Below, one piece after another: positions 17,088 to 25,394 of a stretch of DNA of 64,000 nt. Below the pieces are notes generated by a model. That model did not search any database. It was not told the origin of the DNA and was given only the letters and a program-made list of their open reading frames with translations. Origin of the DNA: JAMBLL01 sp964460075 (lineage in GTDB: Bacteria > Actinomycetota > Acidimicrobiia > Spongiisociales > UBA5794); the NCBI GenBank assembly GCA_964460075.1, contig CAYWPC010000011.1, positions 15,054 through 79,053 on the forward strand, given 5' to 3'. Position numbers and translations under genes: made by a program. Each line of letters opens with the position of its first letter. The first letter of the stretch is position 1.

Positions 17088-17831
17088 TCACGAGACCCAG
17101 CCGGTCCACACGGCCAGTACGATCGCAACGTTTCCGATGAATATCACCCCTGCGAAAGCCACGGCGAAGTAGCGTCGAAGGATCTTGTATCTCGCGTTGA
17201 CGCTTCCGAGGCTCTGGAACAAGCTCCACGCACCGTGGTAGATGTGCAGAGCAAGAGCGCCCTGTGCAACGAGGTACAAGATGGCCACGAGCGGTCGAGT
17301 AAGGCTTGTCGTTACGTTGTTGTACGCCGCGAGGTATTCGAATTCAGGGTTCGCCCAGCCGACAGTCAAGTCGGCGAGATGGAACAAGACGAAGAGCAGG
17401 ATGATCACGCCACCCCAGCGCATCGTGCGGTTTGCGTAATTCACCGCTTCGTACTGGCGTGTTGCCTCGTACCGTCCGTGGCCTCTCGCCGCGATGTTAC
17501 GTCTGGTCAGCTCTGCTGCCGCGTAGATGTGGATCACGAAGATCGCTATCAAACCGATGCGGAAAAGCCAAAGGATTGATTGCTCAGGAAGGAGGTCCCC
17601 TCCGAGGCTTCTCAGCGCTTCTGCGTACAGATCGATTTCGAATTGACCGGCCCCGTTGGCTCCGAGAAAGATCTTGAGGTTCCCGAGCAGATGCGCCAGC
17701 AGGTAGAGCAGGAGGCCGATCCCGGTAAGCCCCATTGACCACTTGAGGCCAATCGACGAGGAGAAGAACCCCCCGAACCAGGAGCGCCAACCCTGGCGAG
17801 CGTGAACTTCGGCGCGTTTCGTGGTCGTCAC
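17088..17831 (-). CDS. sdhC: Succinate dehydrogenase cytochrome b558-type membrane subunit
   Basis: 247 residues with five membrane segments, anchoring the complex and passing electrons to menaquinone. SSIGLKWSMGLTGIGLLLYLLAHLLGNLKIFLG matches the b558-family start as a pattern over several short blocks; histidines for two hemes occur in LLAHLLG, FVIHIYAA, VLFHLADL and ALHIYHGAW. I use the GTG at 17831, preceded by AAGGAAGG; longer starts add a non-protein-like extension. No SdhD gene is needed in this type. Confidence 0.93.
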   Translation of the reverse strand: MTTTKRAEVHARQGWRSWFGGFFSSSIGLKWSMGLTGIGLLLYLLAHLLGNLKIFLGANGAGQFEIDLYAEALRSLGGDLLPEQSILWLFRIGLIAIFVIHIYAAAELTRRNIAARGHGRYEATRQYEAVNYANRTMRWGGVIILLFVLFHLADLTVGWANPEFEYLAAYNNVTTSLTRPLVAILYLVAQGALALHIYHGAWSLFQSLGSVNARYKILRRYFAVAFAGVIFIGNVAIVLAVWTGWVS

Positions 17832-18055
17832 TGAACCTTCCTTGCCGCGTGTGTCTTCAAGAGTATCGTCGACCCGCGTCGCAGTGTCGAAACGAGAATG
17901 GGTGAGTCTCTGCCCAGCGGCGCGGATCGGGTCGATGGCAGTTCTTTGATCGAAACGGCTCCGATTGGCTGTGTGCGTCCAGGTCGCGTCGAGCCCTCGG
18001 GAGGACGCGTCGGGCGTTAGGTCCTTGACAATTGCAACGAAATGCGCGCGCGAGC

Positions 18056-18099
18056 TTGACACGCGCGCGCGGTGTTGGTTGAATTACAGAAGTGTAATT
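18056..18099 (+). promoter_or_regulatory. Promoter with overlapping operator for the whiB-like gene
   Basis: TTGACA at 18056-18061, 17-base spacer, TTGAAT at 18079-18084. Overlapping the -10 is a perfect inverted repeat AATTACA (18082-18088) GAAG TGTAATT (18093-18099), a likely binding site for a dimeric regulator. The region also carries runs of alternating CG upstream of the -35 and within the spacer. Confidence 0.6.
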
Positions 18100-18119
18100 A
18101 CGCTGTTGTAGGAGACAAC

Positions 18120-18407
18120 GTGTTCATAGACCTCATTGAGGCGTTGCAAGCTGAAGGTATCGACATGGCGTGGCAGGACTTTGCCAACTGCCGCGGCGCC
18201 GATCCCAATCTCTTTTTCCCTGAGCGAGGGGCGTCGACGCGCACAGCCAAGCAGATCTGCCGAGAGTGCGCAGTGCAAGGCGAATGTCTTGAGTTCGCGA
18301 TCGTATCGAGCGAGAAATTCGGAATTTGGGGAGCGCTCTCCGAACGTGAGCGTCGCAAGATCCGGCGTGAGCGGCAGATAGCGGCGCGCCACCGTCGGGC
18401 AGGCTGA
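18120..18407 (+). CDS. WhiB-family iron-sulfur transcription factor
   Basis: Actinobacteria-specific [4Fe-4S] regulator, 95 residues from a GTG at 18120. The four cluster cysteines are C24 (FANCRG), C47 and C50 (ICREC) and C56 (GECLEF). The turn motif GIWGALS and a basic tail (ERRKIRRERQIAARHRR) for DNA contact follow. GGAG sits five bases before the start; an internal ATG at 18165 is an alternative. Divergent from sdhCAB. Which Wbl class it belongs to is not certain; it looks WhiB1-like in size. Confidence 0.92.
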   Translation: MFIDLIEALQAEGIDMAWQDFANCRGADPNLFFPERGASTRTAKQICRECAVQGECLEFAIVSSEKFGIWGALSERERRKIRRERQIAARHRRAG

Positions 18408-18476
18408 TCAGATCTGATCTGACTGCTGACGGTCATCCTTTAGAATCATTCGCAGCACATCTCCAGGGAGGACCAG

Positions 18477-19412
18477 GTGACTGTTGTAGCAATTGTCCTG
18501 CTCGTCGTCATCGCCGCAACGGTTGCGGCGTTCGCCATGAACGCCGTTCGGACAGCCGGCGAAACTGCTGAAAGGGCCGCGGATGCGAAGCCACCACTTC
18601 CGAAGCGTCCGATGCCGCTCGTCACGACGTTTCACGTCAAGGGACATACGGCGAGCACCGTGTTCAACGTACCGCTCGGCGAGGCGGCCCCTGGGCGGCA
18701 TCTCGTCGATCTCTTATGCGCGTCGGCCGTTGAGTATGTGCGGCAGAAATCTGAGGAAGGGCTTCCCCTCGATGGTGTTCGGCACATCGAAGTGTCCGCT
18801 ATGCGTGGAGGCGAACCTGAGGTGATCGGATCGGTCGATCTCCCTGACGTTGGTGTCCTACCGGAGGCCGACCTGACGGTGCTTGTCGAGCCGACGCACG
18901 ATCCGATCGGAGCCGTTGCGGAGGTCATCGCGGTCACGGCTGTCGCCCCACCTGCCGCCGCCGCGACGCTCGAACCGATCGCCGAGTTCCTTCAGCTTTC
19001 AGGTCCGACGGAGGCGCATCTACGCGCCATCGGCGTCGATCCTGAATCGATGACTCTCGAGGATCTCGTCCTCGGACTCCTACGTGTGAGCGGCTACGAC
19101 GTCCATGTTGGGAGATCAGGGTTCACGATGGGTTCAGACGGCAGGGCTGCAACATATGGCCTCAGTCGGGCAGGCCAATCAACGGTGCTCGTCATCTTGA
19201 GTCACGAGCACGGGTCGTACCCGGAGCTTGATGAGAAGCTGCTGTCGGAATTCGCTGTGGGTGTCGCCCAAACCAACCCGGACGTCGCAGTACTCGTCAC
19301 GGACAAGTACGGCCCTTACGCGTTGTACGAGAGGGAGAAGCGCGACAAGCGTCTCGTGTTCGTCACTAGGGAACGTCTCCAGGCATTTGTCGATTCTTTC
19401 GGTGTTGCATAG
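18477..19412 (+). CDS. Membrane-anchored protein of unknown function
   Basis: 311 residues. One N-terminal membrane helix (VVAIVLLVVIAATVAAFAM) is followed by a soluble part with two alpha/beta-looking regions: residues ~50-150 (TFHVKGHTASTVFNVPLG...) and a C-terminal region resembling a restriction-endonuclease-like or nucleotide-handling fold (VLVILSHEHGSYPELDEKLLSEFAVGV, VAVLVTDKYGPYALYERE). No family recognised. GTG start at 18477 after AGGGAGG. Followed by tatA 49 bases later, so perhaps co-transcribed. Confidence 0.7.
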   Translation: MTVVAIVLLVVIAATVAAFAMNAVRTAGETAERAADAKPPLPKRPMPLVTTFHVKGHTASTVFNVPLGEAAPGRHLVDLLCASAVEYVRQKSEEGLPLDGVRHIEVSAMRGGEPEVIGSVDLPDVGVLPEADLTVLVEPTHDPIGAVAEVIAVTAVAPPAAAATLEPIAEFLQLSGPTEAHLRAIGVDPESMTLEDLVLGLLRVSGYDVHVGRSGFTMGSDGRAATYGLSRAGQSTVLVILSHEHGSYPELDEKLLSEFAVGVAQTNPDVAVLVTDKYGPYALYEREKRDKRLVFVTRERLQAFVDSFGVA

Positions 19413-19461
19413 TCGTCTCAAATCGCGCAGTGATACACTGAGGAGACGAAAGGAGTACCTT

Positions 19462-19653
19462 GTGCTCGCATTTATTCGAAACCTCGGTGGGCCTGAAATC
19501 CTCATCATCCTCGTCGTTGTGATGTTCCTGTTTGGCGCGAAGAAGCTCCCGGAGCTCGCCCGATCCCTTGGCGTTTCTGCCAAGGAGTTCAAGAAGGGTG
19601 TTGAAGAAGGAGCCGCCGAGGCGGAGTCAAGCGAAGAGGACACGCCCGTCTAG
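19462..19653 (+). CDS. tatA: Sec-independent translocase component TatA
   Basis: 63-residue membrane pore protein for export of folded proteins. One helix (LGGPEILIILVVVMFLFGAKKLPELARSLG) with the conserved FGAKKLPELA hinge, then an amphipathic helix and acidic tail (EEGAAEAESSEEDTP). The GTG start at 19462 follows AAGGAG at 19450-19455. TatB/TatC are not in the window. Confidence 0.93.
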   Translation: MLAFIRNLGGPEILIILVVVMFLFGAKKLPELARSLGVSAKEFKKGVEEGAAEAESSEEDTPV

Positions 19654-20034
19654 TAACTCTCCTAGCGACCTGCGACGAGCGGCCCACACGTAGTGGTGAC
19701 CCGCCGCCGCGGATCGTTGGGACCGCAACCGGTCATCCCCAGCAATGACCTTCCACCTCCCTGCGACACTCCGTAGCCGCCGCTGCAACCCACGGGGAGA
19801 TGTGCAGGCACCGCGCTGTTCGTTGTCGTACCGTTCGATGGCAGAGGCCCTGAGACCACGATTCTCACACTGTGTACGTGGATGGAAATCTGACACGCCG
19901 CTGGGGTCTGAGGAACCTTCGATCCGTGTAGTTGGAATCCCGCCATACGTGGCGGGGCGGCCTGGTTCTCGTATCGGATCGGCCGCCGTGACTACCCGAG
20001 TATCGGCGTGGGTCAATAGACTCACCAGGGCCCA
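19654..20034. other. Intergenic stretch upstream of the ECF sigma gene
   Basis: About 380 bases without a supported gene. It contains a 7-bp hairpin (CCCGCCA 19939-19945, TGGCGGG 19950-19956) without a T-tract, of unknown role, and ends at the ECF-type promoter. Confidence 0.4.
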
Positions 20035-20060
20035 GGAACTCCCTGAGCGATCGCGGCGTT
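20035..20060 (+). promoter_or_regulatory. ECF-sigma-type promoter, probably autoregulatory
   Basis: GGAACT at 20035-20040, a 16-base spacer and CGTT at 20057-20060 match the GGAAC/CGTT pattern known for SigE-like ECF sigma factors. The predicted start of transcription is only ~15 bases before the sigma-factor ATG at 20082. Confidence 0.65.
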
Positions 20061-20081
20061 ATATGCCACGAGATGGGGACT

Positions 20082-20591
20082 ATGGCTGAACACACATCCC
20101 TGACATGGGAAGATGTAGCGCAGCGGTACGGTCGAAAGATCTACACGTTCGCATATCGACTCACTGGCAATCCTGACGATGCTGCCGACCTTGCCCAGGA
20201 AGTGCTCCTACGCGTCCGAAAGGGCCTGTCTTCCTACACACCAGGATCATTCGAAGGATGGTTGTGGCGCATCACCCGCAATGCGTTCCTCGACGGCGTT
20301 CGCAAGAAGAAGCGCCGCCCAACAACTGCGCTCCCCGACGCTGACTACTCGTCGTTGGGAGCTAGCCCATCACCGGATGAGGTTCTTGCTTCTGTGCGCC
20401 TGTCGGATGATGTTCAGTCTGCTCTCTTGAAGTTGCCGTACGACTTCAGGGAGGCGGTTGTCCTCTGTGACGTCGTGGGACTGACATATGAAGAGATCGC
20501 AGACGCGACCGAGGTTCCGGTGGGCACGGTGCGGTCGCGGATCCACAGAGGACGCTCGACGCTGAGAGGGCTGCTGTCATGGCCGGTCTGA
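20082..20591 (+). CDS. ECF RNA polymerase sigma factor, SigE/RpoE-like
   Basis: 169 residues. Region 2 (YGRKIYTFAYRLTGNPDDAADLAQEVLLRV, SYTPGSFEGWLWRITRNAFLD) binds the -10 element and region 4 (ALLKLPYDFREAVVLCDVVGLTYEEIADA, GTVRSRIHRGRSTLRG) the -35. I prefer the ATG at 20082 (GGGG ribosome site) over 20073. It overlaps the anti-sigma gene by 13 bases, the usual arrangement for a sigma/anti-sigma pair. The neighbourhood resembles the mycobacterial sigE-rseA-htrA-tatB locus in content (tatA upstream here, htrA 12 kb away). Confidence 0.93.
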   Translation: MAEHTSLTWEDVAQRYGRKIYTFAYRLTGNPDDAADLAQEVLLRVRKGLSSYTPGSFEGWLWRITRNAFLDGVRKKKRRPTTALPDADYSSLGASPSPDEVLASVRLSDDVQSALLKLPYDFREAVVLCDVVGLTYEEIADATEVPVGTVRSRIHRGRSTLRGLLSWPV

Positions 20592-21187
20592 ACCCTGTGA
20601 GCGAAAGGCTGTGCATGCTGTTGTCGTGCTACCTCGACGGCGCGCTGAGTTCGACAGAGCTGGATGAAGTCGTCGTGGCGCTCGAGTCCGACCTCGACGC
20701 TATTGCGGAATTCCGACACCTCCAGGAAGTACGCAGAACCATTCGCCTGATGCCAACGCTCGATCTCCCACTCCATCTGCTCCCAGGCGCCCACATTGGT
20801 GAGGAACTGTCCGCGTTCCTCGACGGCGAGCTCACGACAGGTGAAGTACCGATCGTGACGTCGCATCTCGATATCTGCAACGAGTGCAGGCACGAACTTG
20901 CCGCTCTCGACCGGTCTCGCACCGCGATTCGCGCCTTGCCTGGAATCGAGCCGCCGGTGTTTCTCGATATGCGTCGTGAGCAGTCTCGACATGGGAGGCG
21001 AGGCATGCGGGCGGCAGTTGTGGTCGCTTCGGGTGCAGCCGCCGTTGCATTGGCATTTACGATTGGCCCGTTCGCGTCGACGAACGAGCCTACGACTATC
21101 ACGATATCCGACCTCGACGCCCGACACGCAGCCGTGGCGTTTGTACCGTCTGCCGTTCAGGTGTCAAACGTGGCCGTGGCACCGTGA
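20579..21187 (+). CDS. Zinc-binding anti-sigma factor with duplicated anti-sigma domain and membrane helix
   Basis: 202 residues. The second half has the zinc anti-sigma motif: LSAFLDGELTTGEV then H96, C100 and C103 (HLDICNEC). The first half (residues 10-60, LSCYLDGALSSTELDEV...RRTIRLMP) is a clear copy of the second (LSAFLDGELTTGEV...RTAIRALP) but lacks the HxxxCxxC residues. A single membrane helix (MRAAVVVASGAAAVALAFTIG, about 143-163) leaves a short outside tail. It would hold the sigma factor at the membrane until proteolysis or RseB release. Confidence 0.9.
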   Translation: MAGLNPVSERLCMLLSCYLDGALSSTELDEVVVALESDLDAIAEFRHLQEVRRTIRLMPTLDLPLHLLPGAHIGEELSAFLDGELTTGEVPIVTSHLDICNECRHELAALDRSRTAIRALPGIEPPVFLDMRREQSRHGRRGMRAAVVVASGAAAVALAFTIGPFASTNEPTTITISDLDARHAAVAFVPSAVQVSNVAVAP

Positions 21188-22122
21188 TGTTCGCGCGACG
21201 ATCGGCCGTTATCGGCACGTCCATCGTCGTTGCACTCGCGATGTTCGTTCAGCCCGCTTCTGCCGGTGATCTTGCAGGCATTCTTGAGTCAGCGAGAAAT
21301 GCCACATACAACGCGTCGCGCGTAACCGTGTCTGTGTGGGGAGGCCAAACCCAGATCGCCGATCAATGGGTCGAGCACTGGAGCGGTGGTGAGATTGTCA
21401 GGACCGCGTCGGTGTGGTCGGTGTATCGACAGGGACGGGCAGTGACGATGGGTGAAGCACCTGCAGGTTTCGCTTTCGTGACCAAGCGCACGTTGCCAAC
21501 ATCGGAGCGATACAGCATCGGCTCGGTCGAGAACGTGACCCATCTACGTAGGCCATGTAAGCGGATCGAGATCATGGAGGGGGATACGCTGCGGGCGGTC
21601 CTCTTGGTAGATCGCAGATCGGGCGCGGTACTGCACTCGGAGATCTACACCGACGAGGGCAAGATTTTCAGAACCGTCGCGCTTGATAACTTCAAGCCGT
21701 ATCGCGTGTATTCCGAGCCCAAAGACTCGTCATCGGTGCCGGTCGAGGTCGTTATGCACCGTGAGAATGCCACGCTTCCGGATGAGGTTGCCGGATACCA
21801 ACTCGTTGACGTGTTTTCGGGTCCGGGGGGATCTGAGCAGGGCTACTACTCCGATGGGTTCTTCTCGTTCTCGTTGTTCGCGATCTCCAAGCGCACGCCA
21901 GTGTCGGGCTTCGAAGATCCGATGGCGTTCGTGACCAATGGTGGCGTGTACGACATGGTTCCCACGGCCCAGGACGTAAGACTGCGTTGGTCCGATGCCA
22001 AGACGAACTTTGTCCTTGTTGGAGATCTTCCCCCCGATCATGCTCGAGAGGTGTTGGCCGAGTTACCGCTGCCGGAAGTCAGGAGCATGTTCTCGCGATG
22101 GTGGCATCGTCTCTTCGGGTAA
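21184..22122 (+). CDS. RseB/MucB-like periplasmic regulator of the sigma/anti-sigma pair
   Basis: About 312 residues with a signal peptide (SAVIGTSIVVALAMFVQPASAG). The N-terminal domain (residues ~30-190) has the LolA-like layout of RseB: DQWVEHWSGGEIVRTAS..YRQGRAVTMGEAP, LLVDRRSGAVLHSEIY, ending FKPYRVY. The C-terminal domain (~215-300) has LPDEVAGYQLVDVFSG and a segment FSFSLFAISKRTP. In Gram-negatives RseB shields RseA from proteolysis; the same is inferred here from synteny. The start is either GTG 21184 (overlapping the anti-sigma stop) or ATG 21187. Confidence 0.85.
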   Translation: MMFARRSAVIGTSIVVALAMFVQPASAGDLAGILESARNATYNASRVTVSVWGGQTQIADQWVEHWSGGEIVRTASVWSVYRQGRAVTMGEAPAGFAFVTKRTLPTSERYSIGSVENVTHLRRPCKRIEIMEGDTLRAVLLVDRRSGAVLHSEIYTDEGKIFRTVALDNFKPYRVYSEPKDSSSVPVEVVMHRENATLPDEVAGYQLVDVFSGPGGSEQGYYSDGFFSFSLFAISKRTPVSGFEDPMAFVTNGGVYDMVPTAQDVRLRWSDAKTNFVLVGDLPPDHAREVLAELPLPEVRSMFSRWWHRLFG

Positions 22123-22141
22123 ACCGACCCCACTCTTGTCA

Positions 22142-22188
22142 TTCTTGCGTAACTGAGTCCCGCACAGCGGGACTCAGTTACGCAAGAA
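22142..22188. terminator. Very long perfect hairpin between convergent genes
   Basis: Arms 22142-22163 and 22167-22188 are perfect 22-bp complements around an ACA loop, with no T-tract on either side. It separates the RseB-like gene from the acyl-CoA dehydrogenase on the other strand. It may be a bidirectional terminator of the T-less type or a palindromic repeat element. Confidence 0.7.
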
Positions 22189-22201
22189 CAGAGAAGGGCG
22201 C

Positions 22202-23404
22202 TCAGTCGCGTCCGATCTCTCTTCGCGCTACGACCATCGTGTGAACTTCATCTGGTCCATCCGCCAGTCGAAGCGTGCGCATGTTGGCCCACATCGCGGC
22301 CAGCGGCGTGTCGTCGCACACACCCATACCCCCGTGTACCTGAATCGCCTTGTCGATGACCCACAGCGCGGTACGTGGGGCAACAACTTTGATCGCCGAT
22401 ACGTCCCGCGTCGCAGCCCTGTTTCCTTGCGTGTCGATGAGCCATGCCGTGTGGAGCACCAGGAGGCGTGCCTGGTCGATACGCCATCTTGCCTGGGCTA
22501 TCCAGTCCTGGACGATGCCCTGGTCGGCGACCCGCTTACCGAATGCCTCACGGGATTTCGCCCGAGCAATCATCAGACCCAACGCTCTCTCTGCTTGACC
22601 GATGGCGCGCATGCAGTGGTGGATGCGGCCAGGTCCGAGGCGGGCTTGGGCAATCATGTAACCCTGACCGGGACCTGCGATCATGTTGGAGGCAGGTACC
22701 CGCACACTGTGGTACCGCACCTCTGCGTGCCCACCGCGGTGGTGGTATCCGAACACTGGCAGGTCGCGAACGACCTCAACGCCGTCGGCGTCCATCGGCA
22801 CGAGGATCATTGAGTAGCGAGCCTTCGGTGCAGCATCCCTATCGGTTACACCCATGACGATCGCGACCTTCGAATCCTTGGACATTGCTCCGGAAGACCA
22901 CCACTTGCGTCCTGACACGATGTAGTCGTCGCCGTCTGCCTTGATCGTGAGATTGAGGTTGCGCGGGTCAGATGATGCAACGCCTGGTTCGGTCATCCCA
23001 AAATTCGATCGGATCTCGCCGTCGAGGAGTGGGACGAGCCAACGCTGCTTCTGTTCGGGCGTCGCGAACATGTGAAGCACTTCCATGTTGCCTGTGTCGG
23101 GTGCGGAGCAGTTGGTCGCCTCAGGGGCAAGTTCGATGACGTGACCCATGATCTCTGCGAGCGGTGCGTACTCCACGTTCGTGAGCCCAGCACCGTATTC
23201 ATCATCCGGTAGGAACAGATTCCAGAGCCCTTGAGCCCTCGCAATGCTCTTTAGCTCGGCCATCTCGGGTGGCGCTTCAATCGGTTCGCCTGCAAGGGGT
23301 GCCCTCGCCGCGATCGCACGTTCGGTGGGGTAGACGTGCTCAGTCATGAATGCTGAAAGTCGCTCCTGGTAGTCCTGTGAGCGTTCGGAGTGTGCGAAGT
23401 CCAT
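22202..23404 (-). CDS. Acyl-CoA dehydrogenase
   Basis: FAD-dependent beta-oxidation enzyme, 400 residues. Segments: FGMTEPGVASSD (FAD/substrate loop), SGRKWWSSGA, RLGPGRIHHCMRAIGQAERAL, REAFGKRVADQGIVQDWIAQAR, and the C-terminal IQVHGGMGVCDDTPLAAMWANMRTLRLADGPDEVH. This layout resembles the ACAD10/11 or FadE2-like branch, which often takes long or branched acyl-CoAs. The ATG at 23404 is used. An operator-like palindrome lies 34 bases upstream and recurs before the thiolase at 37.6 kb. Confidence 0.93.
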   Translation of the reverse strand: MDFAHSERSQDYQERLSAFMTEHVYPTERAIAARAPLAGEPIEAPPEMAELKSIARAQGLWNLFLPDDEYGAGLTNVEYAPLAEIMGHVIELAPEATNCSAPDTGNMEVLHMFATPEQKQRWLVPLLDGEIRSNFGMTEPGVASSDPRNLNLTIKADGDDYIVSGRKWWSSGAMSKDSKVAIVMGVTDRDAAPKARYSMILVPMDADGVEVVRDLPVFGYHHRGGHAEVRYHSVRVPASNMIAGPGQGYMIAQARLGPGRIHHCMRAIGQAERALGLMIARAKSREAFGKRVADQGIVQDWIAQARWRIDQARLLVLHTAWLIDTQGNRAATRDVSAIKVVAPRTALWVIDKAIQVHGGMGVCDDTPLAAMWANMRTLRLADGPDEVHTMVVARREIGRD

Positions 23405-23437
23405 AGCCGTCCTCGTCGTGGGTTGTGCGCAGCACAA

Positions 23438-23454
23438 GATACGTACTGCGTATG
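23438..23454. promoter_or_regulatory. Operator-like palindrome upstream of acyl-CoA dehydrogenase
   Basis: ATACG (23439-23443) TACTG CGTAT (23449-23453) is a perfect inverted repeat. The sequence GATACGTAC-TGCGT recurs, with five bases inserted, at 37607-37628. TetR-type fatty-acid regulators bind sites of this style. Confidence 0.55.
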
Positions 23455-23458
23455 TGTT

Positions 23459-24127
23459 TCAGTCTCTGTCTTCTTTTGCCTCGTCGTAGTAGTCGAGTCG
23501 ATCGAGAGGTTGGACGAGGGCCGTGAGGATGTTCATCACGTGGGCCGTCATTCGTTTGAGATAGCGGAAGTAGAGGGCGCGTGCCACCGCATCTGATGCT
23601 GCGCCTTCAGACTTGTATGCCGCTTTCACGTGCGCGTCGTAGTCATCGAGGAATCCGTCAGCCTTGCCGATCAATCGTTGGGCCGCCACAGCGTCGTGGT
23701 CGGCGAAGACGTCGGCGGCGTCCAGGATGAGACGGCTGACGTTGTCCCGGTAGCGAGCGAGTTCATCTCGATCTGCGGCTGCATCGAAGTCAGCGCCGTA
23801 ACGAACCAGATCGTATACGTTCTTCGCGTAGTCGCCGATCCTTTCTGCGTCTTTGACGATCGATGCGTATTGGAGGCTGAGAGGAAGGTCACTGCTGCCG
23901 ACAGCGACATGGACCATGAGTGCCCGTCGGATGGCTTGCTGAGCCTCGTTGATGGTGTGATCGGTTGATCTCACCTCTCGCTTCGTCTGCTTCGACTTCC
24001 CTCCACCGAACAGAGCATCGGTCGCAGCGACGAAAACTTCGTTGCCGGAGCACAACATCGAGACGAAGGTTGCCTCCACTTCGTCGATGGGCGACTGCGA
24101 GCTGCCTTTGAAGAACTCGAGTACCAC
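23459..24127 (-). CDS. Second PhoU-domain protein
   Basis: 222 residues, mostly helical, resembling the PhoU fold: a helix-rich part with RALMVHVAVGSSDLPLSLQYASIVKDAERIGDYAKNVYDLV, in which the D/E-rich KDAERIGDYAKNV segment is the metal-binding signature seen in PhoU repeats. Sequence is diverged from the 25.4 kb PhoU. The GTG start at 24127 has a perfect AGGAGGTGA site. It follows the Na/Pi cotransporter gene by 10 bases, so probably modulates that transporter; PhoU-domain partners of NptA-type carriers are known. Confidence 0.82.
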   Translation of the reverse strand: MVLEFFKGSSQSPIDEVEATFVSMLCSGNEVFVAATDALFGGGKSKQTKREVRSTDHTINEAQQAIRRALMVHVAVGSSDLPLSLQYASIVKDAERIGDYAKNVYDLVRYGADFDAAADRDELARYRDNVSRLILDAADVFADHDAVAAQRLIGKADGFLDDYDAHVKAAYKSEGAASDAVARALYFRYLKRMTAHVMNILTALVQPLDRLDYYDEAKEDRD

Positions 24128-24137
24128 TTGTCACCTC

Positions 24138-25295
24138 CTAGTTGAGTATCAAGATACCGAAGAATGGAATTGCTATGAAAACGATGCCGACGTAGGCGAT
24201 TGCAAGCCACTTTCTTGCAACGGCGATGCTCGACAACTTTTCAGCGAGCGTGACTGGTATGTATCGGATCTTGGGAATCGGATAGAGCAGCAGGATCCCA
24301 ACGATATTGAACAGCAAGTGCACGAGGGCGATCGTCATACCGCCGATGACGCCTGTGGCTAGCGCAGCGAGCAGGGCGGTGACCGTTGTGCCGATGTTGG
24401 CTCCGAGCGTGATCGGGTAGGCGTTACGGACGAGCAGGATTCCTGATGCGACGAGCGGGACGAGTATGGATGTCGTGATCGAGGAGGATTGGACGGCGAT
24501 CGTGACCAGGATTCCGACCATCAATCCGACCATTCCGCTACGGGCGAGAACAGCGTTTATAGATGTTTCGATCCGTGAGGCTATGAGAACCTTCATGTTC
24601 TTCGTGATGAGCATGAGCGTCGCGAAGATGATGACGATGCCGAGCACGATGAACGTGATGCCGATAGTTGTCGTGCTCGATATGATCGCCTCGACAACCG
24701 GCTCGATCAGGCCGGTACCCCACTTGACGGCGCCTTTGATCGGCGAATTGAAGGTTGCATCAGCTCCAGACGGCAGCAGCTCAGCGAGCCACGTCGCGGT
24801 CTTCTGCAGGAACCCGGTTGCGATCTCGAGTGGGAGCAGGATGGCGACCGCAATGACGTTGAAGAAGTCGTGCATCGTCGCCGCGGCGAAGGCGAGGCGG
24901 AACTCTTCGGACTTTCGGGCGTGAGCGAGGGAAACGATCGTATTCGTGATCGTCGTCCCGATGTTGGCGCCCATGATCATGGGAACGGCTGTCTCGAGCG
25001 GGAGTTGGCCTGCAGCGACCAGCCCCACGATCGTTGAGGTTGTGACCGATGAGGACTGGACCAGGACGGTTGCGAGCACGCCGACGAAAAGTGCTGCCAG
25101 AGGATTCGTGATGCCGGTGAACAGGCCGCCTGCTGTGTCGGACCCGAGGACCTTCACCCCGCTCTCGAGCAGTTTCACACCTACGAGGAACAGGTACAGG
25201 AGGCCGAGAACCAGGGCTGAACGCAGTGGTGCAGATATGAAAGGCCGCGCAGGATGTGCAAGAGGAGATGAGCTACCCGGATCGGAACCGTTCAT
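24138..25295 (-). CDS. Na+/phosphate cotransporter (NptA/PNaS family)
   Basis: Sodium-driven phosphate importer, 385 residues, with two inverted repeats each carrying the QSSS signature: VLVQSSSVTTSTIVGLVAAG and VAVQSSSITTSILVPLVASG, and the matching GANIGTTITNT / GANIGTTVTA segments. About 8-10 membrane helices. I use the ATG at 25295; a TTG at 25376 would add 27 non-hydrophobic residues but lacks a ribosome site. It lies between two PhoU genes in the Pho cluster. Confidence 0.88.
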   Translation of the reverse strand: MNGSDPGSSSPLAHPARPFISAPLRSALVLGLLYLFLVGVKLLESGVKVLGSDTAGGLFTGITNPLAALFVGVLATVLVQSSSVTTSTIVGLVAAGQLPLETAVPMIMGANIGTTITNTIVSLAHARKSEEFRLAFAAATMHDFFNVIAVAILLPLEIATGFLQKTATWLAELLPSGADATFNSPIKGAVKWGTGLIEPVVEAIISSTTTIGITFIVLGIVIIFATLMLITKNMKVLIASRIETSINAVLARSGMVGLMVGILVTIAVQSSSITTSILVPLVASGILLVRNAYPITLGANIGTTVTALLAALATGVIGGMTIALVHLLFNIVGILLLYPIPKIRYIPVTLAEKLSSIAVARKWLAIAYVGIVFIAIPFFGILILN

Positions 25296-25394
25296 GTGCC
25301 CGAGTCGACCTGTCCCTAACCGGTAGAGCGGAGTTTCCGAGTTCGATCGTAGGCGAACTCGCGACGAGAAGGGCAATCGGGTATCTGAAGGTGA

